Assembly (NCBI RefSeq): GCF_014647515.1
Contig: NZ_BMPI01000011.1
Coordinates: forward strand, 1-64,000
Length of the DNA: 64,000 bases
Direction: 5' to 3'
Source of the DNA: Dactylosporangium sucinum
Lineage (GTDB): Bacteria > Actinomycetota > Actinomycetes > Mycobacteriales > Micromonosporaceae
The position numbers and the translations under genes were made by a program. Shown here in pieces: positions 57,987 through 64,000 of the stretch; the stretch's first letter is position 1; every line of letters starts with the position of its first letter. The notes below the pieces were generated by a model. It searched no databases. It saw only the letters and a program-made list of their open reading frames with translations, and was not told the DNA's origin.

Positions 57987-59225
57987 CTAGGGTTCGACGC
58001 GTTGACCCTTGCCGATGACCACGATGCCCCCCTCGGACACCGTGAATCGCTTGCGGTCGCGCTCCAGGTCGACGCCGATCTCGGCGCCCTCCGGCACGAT
58101 GACGTTCTTGTCCAGGATGGCGTTGCGCACCACGGCGTGCCGCCCGATGTCGACGCCCTCCATGAGGACCGAGCCCTCCACGTGCGCCCACGAGTGGACC
58201 TTGACGTTGGGGGAGACGACCGAGTTCTCCACGAGCGAGCCGGAGATCACCGCGCCGGGCGAGATCATCGAACCGACCGCGCGGCCGACCCGCTCGCCCC
58301 AGCCGTGCACGAACTTCGCCGGCGGCCACGGGCTGTTGCCCGTGAAGATGGGCCACTCGAAGTTGTACAGGTTGAAGACCGGCTGGACGGCGATGAGGTC
58401 CATGTTCGCCTCGTAGTACGAGTCGAGCGTCCCGACGTCCCGCCAGTAGCCCTTGTCGCGCTCCGAGCTGCCGGGCACGACGTTGTTGCTGAAGTCGTAG
58501 ACCGCCGCCTCGTTCCTGCCGACGAAGAACGGGATGATGTTGCCGCCCATGTCGTGCTTGCTCGCCGGGTCCTGCGCGTCGCGGGTGACCGCGTCGATGA
58601 GCGCGTCGGTGGTGAACACGTAGTTGCCCATCGACGCGTAGATCTCGCCGGGGGAGTCCGGCAGGCCCTTGGCGTCCTTCGGCTTCTCGCGGAACGCGCT
58701 GATGCGTGCGCTGTCGTCGGCGGCCACCTCGATCACGCCGAACTGGTCGGCCGTCGACAGCGGCTGCCGGATGCCGGCGACGGTCGCCGCGGCGCCCGAC
58801 TCGATGTGCTGGCGGACCATCTGCTCCGGGTCCATCCGGTAGATGTGGTCGGCGCCGAACACGATGACGTAGTCGGGGCGCTCGTCGTTGATGAGGTTCA
58901 GGCTCTGGTAGATCGCGTCGGCCGAGCCGGCGAACCAGCGCGGGCCGAGCCGCTGCTGGGCCGGGACGGGGGTGACGTAGTTGCCGAGCAGGGTCGACAT
59001 CCGCCAGGTCTTGGTGACGTGCCGGTCCAGCGAGTGCGACTTGTACTGGGTCAGCACGACCATCTTGAGATAGCCGCCGTTGGCGAGGTTCGACAGCACG
59101 AAGTCGATCAACCGGTAGATCCCGCCGAACGGGACCGCGGGCTTGGCCCGATCGGTCGTCAGCGGCATCAGTCGCTTGCCCTCACCGCCGGCGAGGACGA
59201 TCGCGAGGACCTTCTTGGCAGCCAT
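57987..59225 (-). CDS. glgC: Glucose-1-phosphate adenylyltransferase
   Basis: Makes ADP-glucose, the donor for GlgM and any GlgA. 412 residues. The N-terminal nucleotidyltransferase has [25 protein letters not shown] (residues 11-35), and a left-handed beta-helix carries [26 protein letters not shown] on the minus strand (59238-59233) lies 7 nt before ATG 59225. Its stop is 56 bp upstream of glgE on the same strand, so it probably heads the five-gene operon. Confidence 0.97.
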   Translation of the reverse strand: MAAKKVLAIVLAGGEGKRLMPLTTDRAKPAVPFGGIYRLIDFVLSNLANGGYLKMVVLTQYKSHSLDRHVTKTWRMSTLLGNYVTPVPAQQRLGPRWFAGSADAIYQSLNLINDERPDYVIVFGADHIYRMDPEQMVRQHIESGAAATVAGIRQPLSTADQFGVIEVAADDSARISAFREKPKDAKGLPDSPGEIYASMGNYVFTTDALIDAVTRDAQDPASKHDMGGNIIPFFVGRNEAAVYDFSNNVVPGSSERDKGYWRDVGTLDSYYEANMDLIAVQPVFNLYNFEWPIFTGNSPWPPAKFVHGWGERVGRAVGSMISPGAVISGSLVENSVVSPNVKVHSWAHVEGSVLMEGVDIGRHAVVRNAILDKNVIVPEGAEIGVDLERDRKRFTVSEGGIVVIGKGQRVEP

Positions 59226-59286
59226 GGCGCAGACGCTAAACGTGTCCGGCGTGTTGCGCCAGACGAACGGGATTATGGTTTGGGGC
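59226..59286. promoter_or_regulatory. Back-to-back leaderless promoters for glgC and glgM
   Basis: The 61-bp divergent gap has TAGCGT (minus, 59238-59233; 7 nt before the glgC ATG) and TATGGT (plus, 59274-59279; 7 nt before the glgM GTG). A regulator bound between them would act on the whole glucan locus. Confidence 0.6.
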
Positions 59287-60474
59287 GTGCGAGTAGACCT
59301 GCTCACTCGAGAGTACCCCCCGGACGTCTACGGCGGGGCGGGCGTCCACCTCGAGTACCTTGCCCGGGAGCTGCGCCGGCTCCCGCTGGACGTCCGTGTC
59401 CACTGCTTCGGGGCCCCGCGGGCCGAGGCCGGGGTCACCGGCTACGCCGACCCGCCCGGCCTGGCCGGGGCCAACCCGGCCCTGCGGACCATCGGCGTCG
59501 ACCTGGAGATGGCCGCCGGCTGCGCCGGGTCGGACCTCGTGCACAGCCACACGTGGTACGCCAACCTCGCCGGCCACACCGCGAAGCTCCTGCACGGCAT
59601 CCCGCACGTCGTCACCACCCACAGCCTCGAGCCGCTGCGCCCCTGGAAGGCCGAGCAGCTCGGCGGCGGCTACGCGCTCTCCTCCTGGTGCGAGCGGACC
59701 GCGGTCGAGGCGGCCGACGCGGTCATCGCCGTCTCCGCCGGGATGAAGGCCGACGTGCTGCGGGCCTACCCGCAGGTCGACCCGGACAAGGTCCACGTCG
59801 TCTACAACGGCATCGACACCGAGCAGTACGCGCCCGACCCCGCCACCGACGTCCTGCAGCGCCTCGGCGTCGACCCGGACCGCCCCTCCGTCGTCTACGT
59901 CGGGCGGATCACCCGGCAGAAGGGGCTCCCGTACCTCCTGCGCGCCGCCCGCCGGCTCCCGCCGGAGGTGCAGATCGTGCTGCTGGCCGGCGCCCCGGAC
60001 ACCCCGGAGATCGCCGCCGAGGTGACCGGCCTCGCCGACGAGCTGCGCGCGGGCCGCGAGGGCGTCGTCTGGGTGCAGGAGATGCTGCCCAAGCGCGAGG
60101 TCATCCAGGTCCTCACGCACGCCACCGTGTTCGTCTGCCCGTCGATCTACGAGCCGATGGGCATCGTCAACCTGGAGGCGATGGCCTGCCAGACCGCGGT
60201 CGTGGCCACCGCGACCGGCGGCATCCCGGAGGTCGTCGCCGACCGGGAGACCGGCCTGCTGGTGCCGATCGAGCAGGTCACCGACGGCAGCGGCACCCCG
60301 CTCGACCCGGACCGCTTCGTCGCCGACCTCGCCGACGCGATGCTGCAGCTCGTCGAGGAGCCGGCCCGGGCGGCCGAGCTCGGCCGGGCGGGCCGCCAGC
60401 GCGCCGTCGACCACTTCTCGTGGGCCGCCATCGCCGACCGCACCCACGCCGTCTATCAGTCGATCACGTCTTGA
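59287..60474 (+). CDS. glgM: GT4 alpha-maltose-1-phosphate synthase / glycogen synthase
   Basis: 395 residues of GT4, the short actinobacterial type (mycobacterial GlgM makes maltose-1-phosphate from ADP-glucose and glucose-1-phosphate; the gene was formerly called glgA). The N-terminal loop [32 protein letters not shown], the [15 protein letters not shown] strand, and the C-terminal E-x7-E block in [18 protein letters not shown] are all present. GTG 59287 with TATGGT upstream. It sits next to the glgE operon, which supports the GlgM role over a classical glycogen synthase. Confidence 0.94.
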   Translation: MRVDLLTREYPPDVYGGAGVHLEYLARELRRLPLDVRVHCFGAPRAEAGVTGYADPPGLAGANPALRTIGVDLEMAAGCAGSDLVHSHTWYANLAGHTAKLLHGIPHVVTTHSLEPLRPWKAEQLGGGYALSSWCERTAVEAADAVIAVSAGMKADVLRAYPQVDPDKVHVVYNGIDTEQYAPDPATDVLQRLGVDPDRPSVVYVGRITRQKGLPYLLRAARRLPPEVQIVLLAGAPDTPEIAAEVTGLADELRAGREGVVWVQEMLPKREVIQVLTHATVFVCPSIYEPMGIVNLEAMACQTAVVATATGGIPEVVADRETGLLVPIEQVTDGSGTPLDPDRFVADLADAMLQLVEEPARAAELGRAGRQRAVDHFSWAAIADRTHAVYQSITS

Positions 60475-60480
60475 CGCGCG

Positions 60481-60514
60481 ATGTGCGTCGCCTTCGTTCG
60501 GCGGCGACGCACAT
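60481..60514 (+). terminator. Hairpin after glgM
   Basis: Perfect 12-bp arms ATGTGCGTCGCC (60481-60492) and GGCGACGCACAT (60503-60514) with a 10-nt loop, 6 bp after the glgM stop. Confidence 0.7.
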
Positions 60515-60579
60515 GCACCGCGCAAGCCGGGCGGGCTACGCAGGGCAGCCCATCCAGGCCGGGACACGCAAGGTGCCGG

Positions 60580-60968
60580 CTAGATACCAAGCTTCTCGCC
60601 GATGTAACCGATGGTGAGGCGGCCGTTACCGCGGTCCATCCTGAAATGAACCCGGCCCGCGCCGGGAGTGAAGCGTGCGTGCATGTCGTAGATGCGCGCA
60701 ACGCCCTCGTCGTCGTCGAATGTGCAGAGTTTCAGGCGGGTCTGGGACTCCGACGTCACCCTGCTGAGCCACTCCGGCGCCGGCGCTGCCTGCGTGTCCC
60801 AGGCGGACGCCGCGACCTGCAGCTCGGCCAGCCGTTCCTTCACCGGCTCCAGCCAATTGGAGGGTAGTCCGACGAGCTGGCGGCGCACCTGAGACAGAAA
60901 GGCCAGGCGCGGGAAGAGCTCCGCACGGGCCGCCCACAGTTCGGTCCCTGTGCGAGCCCGGAACCGAG
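60580..60968 (-). pseudogene. C-terminal remnant of an unidentified protein
   Basis: About 129 codons of protein-like sequence (FRARTGTELWAARAELFPRL to the end DRGNGRLTIGYIGEKLGI) with lower GC use than its neighbours and no usable start codon. Upstream in frame the reading runs into the 3' end of the hydrolase gene and loses protein character. The beginning mid-domain suggests the 5' part was lost when the flanking genes were joined. The pattern resembles the C-terminal part of larger actinobacterial proteins of unknown function, from memory only. Confidence 0.55.
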
Positions 60969-60985
60969 TGGATGGCGGGTTGTTG

Positions 60986-61759
60986 TCAGTCGTCGCTGCG
61001 GACGTGATCAAGAATGAGCTGTGACACCGCGTCGGGCTGCTCGGCGTTGGCCAGGTGGGCCGCGCCCTGCAGCACGACCAGGCGGCTGCCGGCGATCCCC
61101 GCGTGGATGCGCTCACCGTGCTCCGGCGGGGTCGCGGGGTCGTCCGCCCCGGCGATGACCAGCGTCGGGGCGGTGATCCGGGGCAGGTCGGCGAGCTGGT
61201 CCATGGCCGCGATGGCCTCGCAGCAGCCGGCGTAGCCCTCGGCGGGGCAGGCGGCGATCATGGCCCGGTAGGGGGCGACGCGGGCCGGCAGCGCCGCGCG
61301 GTACCGCGGCGTGAACCAGCGGCCGAGGACCGCGTCGGCGATGCTGCCCATGCCTCCCGTGCGGACCTGCTCGGCGCGCGAGCGCCAGCTGTCGGCGGGC
61401 GGCAGGTGGGCCGCCGTGCAGATCAGCACGAGCTTGTCGATGCGCCCCGGCGCGTGCGCGGCCATCCACATGCCGACCATGCCGCCGAGGGAGAGCCCGC
61501 AGTACGACGCGCGCTCGATCCCCAGCCGGTCGAGCAGCGCCAGCACGTCACGGCCCAGGTCCTCGATCGAGTAGGGGCCCGGCGGGACCGGGGACCCGCC
61601 GTGCCCGCGGTGGTCGAAGCGGACCACGCGCAGCCGGTCGCCGAACGCGGCCAGCTGGGGTCGCCACATGTCGAGGTTGCTGCCCAGCGAGCCGCCGAGC
61701 AGCAGGGTGGGCGCCCCAAGGGGGCCGGAGGTGCGCTGGAACAGCGTCGTTGCCGTCAC
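60986..61759 (-). CDS. Alpha/beta-hydrolase (3-oxoadipate enol-lactonase-like)
   Basis: 257 residues. Oxyanion-hole LLGGSLGSNLDMW, nucleophile elbow GLSLGG (Ser about 97), acid in VIAGADDPATPPEHG, and His in LQGAAHLANAEQP. The overall pattern is closest to PcaD of the beta-ketoadipate pathway, but none of the other pca genes is present, so a different ester or lactone substrate is possible. No Shine-Dalgarno of note. Confidence 0.88.
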   Translation of the reverse strand: MTATTLFQRTSGPLGAPTLLLGGSLGSNLDMWRPQLAAFGDRLRVVRFDHRGHGGSPVPPGPYSIEDLGRDVLALLDRLGIERASYCGLSLGGMVGMWMAAHAPGRIDKLVLICTAAHLPPADSWRSRAEQVRTGGMGSIADAVLGRWFTPRYRAALPARVAPYRAMIAACPAEGYAGCCEAIAAMDQLADLPRITAPTLVIAGADDPATPPEHGERIHAGIAGSRLVVLQGAAHLANAEQPDAVSQLILDHVRSDD

Positions 61760-61963
61760 CGCATCCTTCTATCACCAGTGGTTGCCAATTCGGCGGCGGG
61801 GCGGGCTAAGGTGATGTTTGGGCAGTGCGCCTGCCCGCGCCCGCCGTGGCCGTTGCGGCCCTTTCGGTGTGCCAAGAGGCTTCGACTCAGCGCATCCACC
61901 TTCCCGAGACGGATGGCGGGTGCAGCTCCTCGTGGCCGGCCCGCCGGAGAGGCGTGATGGCGC

Positions 61964-64000
61964 ATGTTCGAACGGTTCACCGACCGTGCCCGCCGGGTCG
62001 TCGTGCTGGCCCAGGAGGAGGCGCGGACCCACAACCACAACTACATCGGCACCGAGCACATGCTGCTCGGGCTGGTGCAGGAGGGTGAGGGCGCCCTGCA
62101 GCGGCTGGGCGTGACCCTCGACCGGGCCCGCCGCGAGGTCGAGGACCTCATCGGCCACGGCACGCAGGCCCCCGGGGGGCACATCCCGTTCACCCCGCGG
62201 TTCAAGAAGGTCCTGGAGCTGGCGCTGCGCGAGTCGCTGCAGCTCGGCCACAACTTCATCGGCCCCGAACACGTGCTGCTGGGGCTGGTCCGGGAGGGCG
62301 AGGGCACCGCCGTGCGCGTGCTCGCCCGGCTCGGGGTCACCCTCAACGACGTGCGCGCCGAGGTGCTCGGCTCGCTGACCGGCCACCCGTCGGCTCCGGA
62401 TCCTGCTCCCGTCCCGGCCGGGAATCCGGTGCTCGACCAGTTCGGGCACAGCCTGACCGACGCGGCCCGGGCCGGCCGGCTCGACCCGGTGATCGGCCGC
62501 GACCGCGAGATCGACCGCGTCGTGCAGGTCCTGTCCTGCCGCCGAAAGAACAACCCGGTCCTCACCGGCGCGCCGGGCGTCGGCAAGACCGCCGTCGTCG
62601 AGGGCCTCGCCCAGCGCATCGTCGCCGGCACCGTCCCCGACACGCTCACCGGCAAGCAGCTGTGGTCGCTCGACCTGGGCTCGCTGGTGGCCGGCTCCCG
62701 GTATCGCGGCGACTTCGAGGAACGCCTCCGCAAGGTCCTCAAGGAGGTCCGCACCCGCGGCGACGTCATCCTGTTCGTCGACGAGATCCACACCCTGGTC
62801 GGCGCCGGCGCCGCGGAGGGCGCGATCGACGCGTCGTCCCTGCTGAAGCCGCTGCTGGCCCGCGGCGAGCTGCAGACGATCGGCGCGACGACCCACGACG
62901 AGTATCGGCGGTACATCAAGAAGGACGGGGCCTTGGAGCGCCGCCTGCAACCGGTCGAGATCGGCGAGCCGACCCCGGCCCAGGCCCTGGACATCCTGCA
63001 CGGCCTGCGCGGGCGTTACGAGACCTTCCATCACGTGTCGTACAGCGACGCCGCCCTGCGCGCGGCGGTCGAGCTCGGCGACCGCTACCTCCCCGACCGC
63101 CACCTCCCGGACAAGGCCATCGACCTGCTGGACGAGGCGGGCGCCCGCCTCCGCATCGCGGGCGCTGTCGTGCCGGGTGCGGACGCGTCAGGTGCCGGTG
63201 CGCCGGCGGCGGCTGCGTCTGGGGCCGCCTCACCGGGCGCGGGCTCGTCCGGCGCGGCTTCGGTGGGCGCGGGTGGGTCCCGCGGGGCTTCGGCGGGCGC
63301 GGGTGGGTCCGGCTGGGCTTCGGCGGGCGCCGGGTCAGCGGGCGTCGCGTCGTCCGGGGCTTCCGCGCCGTCGTCGTCGGCGGCCGCTCCGACGGCTGCT
63401 CCGGCGGCGCTGCAGGTGGGCCCTGATCACATCGCGTCCGTGGTCGCCCAGTGGACCGGCATCCCGGTCCAGCGCCTGACGGAGGCGGAGACGGCCAGGC
63501 TCGTGCGCATGGAGGACGAGCTGCACCGCCACATCGTCGGCCAGCACACCGCCGTGCAGGCGGTGGCGAGGGCGATCCGCCGCGCCCGCGCCGGCCTGGC
63601 CGACCCGAAGCGCCCGACGGGCTCGTTCATCTTCGCGGGCCCGTCCGGCGTGGGGAAGTCCTCCCTGGCCAAGGCCCTGGCCGAGTTCCTGTTCGGCTCG
63701 GCGGACGCGCTGGTCCAGCTGGACATGTCCGAGTACCACGACCCGCACACCGTCTCCCGCCTCCTCGGCGCCCCACCCGGCTACGTGGGCCACGACGAGG
63801 GCGGCCAGCTGACGGAGGCCGTGCGCCGCCGTCCGTCGTCGGTCATCCTGTTCGACGAGATCGAGAAGGCCCACCCGGACGTCTTCCACACCCTCCTGCA
63901 GATCCTGGAGGACGGCCGCCTGACGGACGGCCAGGGCCGCGTCACGGACTTCACCAACACGGTCCTGGTCCTGACCACCAACCTGGGCACCCGCTTCACG
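61964..64000 (+). CDS. ClpC-like AAA+ unfoldase with an Ala/Gly/Ser linker in place of the M-domain (3' end outside window)
   Basis: Open for 679 codons to the window edge. Two Clp_N repeats (about 4-135), AAA domain 1 with Walker A GAPGVGKT (202-209), pore loop [12 protein letters not shown] and Walker [14 protein letters not shown], then AAA domain 2 with Walker A GPSGVGKS (559-566), pore loop [15 protein letters not shown] and Walker [14 protein letters not shown]. Between [13 protein letters not shown] and [13 protein letters not shown], where ClpC has its coiled-coil M-domain with a UVR motif, there are about 85 Ala/Gly/Ser/Pro residues (400-484). Partner binding and self-repression through the M-domain should be lost. 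ATG 61964 follows GGAGAGG. Confidence 0.93.
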   Translation, partial: MFERFTDRARRVVVLAQEEARTHNHNYIGTEHMLLGLVQEGEGALQRLGVTLDRARREVEDLIGHGTQAPGGHIPFTPRFKKVLELALRESLQLGHNFIGPEHVLLGLVREGEGTAVRVLARLGVTLNDVRAEVLGSLTGHPSAPDPAPVPAGNPVLDQFGHSLTDAARAGRLDPVIGRDREIDRVVQVLSCRRKNNPVLTGAPGVGKTAVVEGLAQRIVAGTVPDTLTGKQLWSLDLGSLVAGSRYRGDFEERLRKVLKEVRTRGDVILFVDEIHTLVGAGAAEGAIDASSLLKPLLARGELQTIGATTHDEYRRYIKKDGALERRLQPVEIGEPTPAQALDILHGLRGRYETFHHVSYSDAALRAAVELGDRYLPDRHLPDKAIDLLDEAGARLRIAGAVVPGADASGAGAPAAAASGAASPGAGSSGAASVGAGGSRGASAGAGGSGWASAGAGSAGVASSGASAPSSSAAAPTAAPAALQVGPDHIASVVAQWTGIPVQRLTEAETARLVRMEDELHRHIVGQHTAVQAVARAIRRARAGLADPKRPTGSFIFAGPSGVGKSSLAKALAEFLFGSADALVQLDMSEYHDPHTVSRLLGAPPGYVGHDEGGQLTEAVRRRPSSVILFDEIEKAHPDVFHTLLQILEDGRLTDGQGRVTDFTNTVLVLTTNLGTRFT
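63160..63415 (+). repeat. Low-complexity coding repeat inside the ClpC-like gene
   Basis: Imperfect tandem units of about 30 bp (GCTTCGGCGGGCGCGGGTGG with variants) encode [13 protein letters not shown] repeats. The frame stays open throughout. The tract probably arose by slippage and forms a flexible linker between the two AAA domains. Confidence 0.85.

Overview
The window is very GC-rich DNA with GTG/ATG starts and strong third-position G/C bias, typical of a filamentous actinobacterium. The Pup-ligase gene pafA, the pafB-pafC-tatA-tatC-helY gene order, and a complete GlgE-type glucan pathway fit Actinobacteria. The dispersed GC palindromes and overall style suggest the Micromonosporaceae, but that family-level guess is inference. 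I see no rRNA, CRISPR array, transposase or integrase.

Layout. 0-2.6 kb: dTDP-rhamnose precursor genes (rfbB on the minus strand, rfbA-rfbC on the plus strand). 2.6-15.1 kb: pafA, a small membrane protein, a lipoprotein, a DUF3866 protein, pafB, pafC, tatA, tatC, a diacylglycerol-kinase-like gene, hsp20, a HAD phosphatase and the helicase helY. 15.2-25.8 kb: an MHYT sensor, glycogen phosphorylase, a chemoreceptor, phosphatases, an Lrp regulator, an M24 peptidase, a MEDS/anti-sigma-type protein and a 5'-3' exonuclease. 26.0-27.4 kb: a promoter, a 34-codon ORF and a terminator, followed by a dense array of 12 tRNA genes. 27.5-44.7 kb: a secreted M4 protease, regulators (WYL, TetR), an F420-type oxidoreductase fused to hemerythrin, an MCP-PilZ receptor, an NlpC/P60 hydrolase, a diguanylate cyclase and assorted enzymes. 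44.7-50.1 kb: a PPOX protein, a LacI regulator divergent from a GH43 xylosidase, and a polytopic membrane protein. 50.4-60.5 kb: glgB-mak-treS-glgE-glgC on the minus strand with glgM divergent. 60.6-64 kb: a gene remnant, an alpha/beta hydrolase and a ClpC-like ATPase that runs off the end.

Genes that work together. GlgC makes ADP-glucose, GlgM makes maltose-1-phosphate, TreS plus Mak make it from trehalose, GlgE polymerises it, GlgB branches the product, and GlgP at 16.6 kb degrades it. PafB and PafC form a DNA-damage regulator. The Tat genes would export Tat substrates such as the beta-lactamase-fold protein at 42 kb. The diguanylate cyclase at 38.7 kb and the MCP-PilZ protein at 35.4 kb could form a c-di-GMP branch.

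Most unusual points. (1) A dispersed repeat of 83 or 86 bp, always 3n-1, carries its own Shine-Dalgarno and start codon and ends in an RTGA stop/start overlap. It is present as three tandem units between pafB and pafC, as one unit in front of the MCP-PilZ gene, and as a partial unit at the rfbB stop. (2) The ClpC-like ATPase has an Ala/Gly/Ser linker where the M-domain should be. (3) The tRNA array contains divergent tRNAs and is preceded by an independent small-ORF unit. (4) At least 17 genes have a -10 hexamer 6-7 nt before the start codon, which predicts leaderless mRNAs. (5) There are two families of intergenic palindromes.
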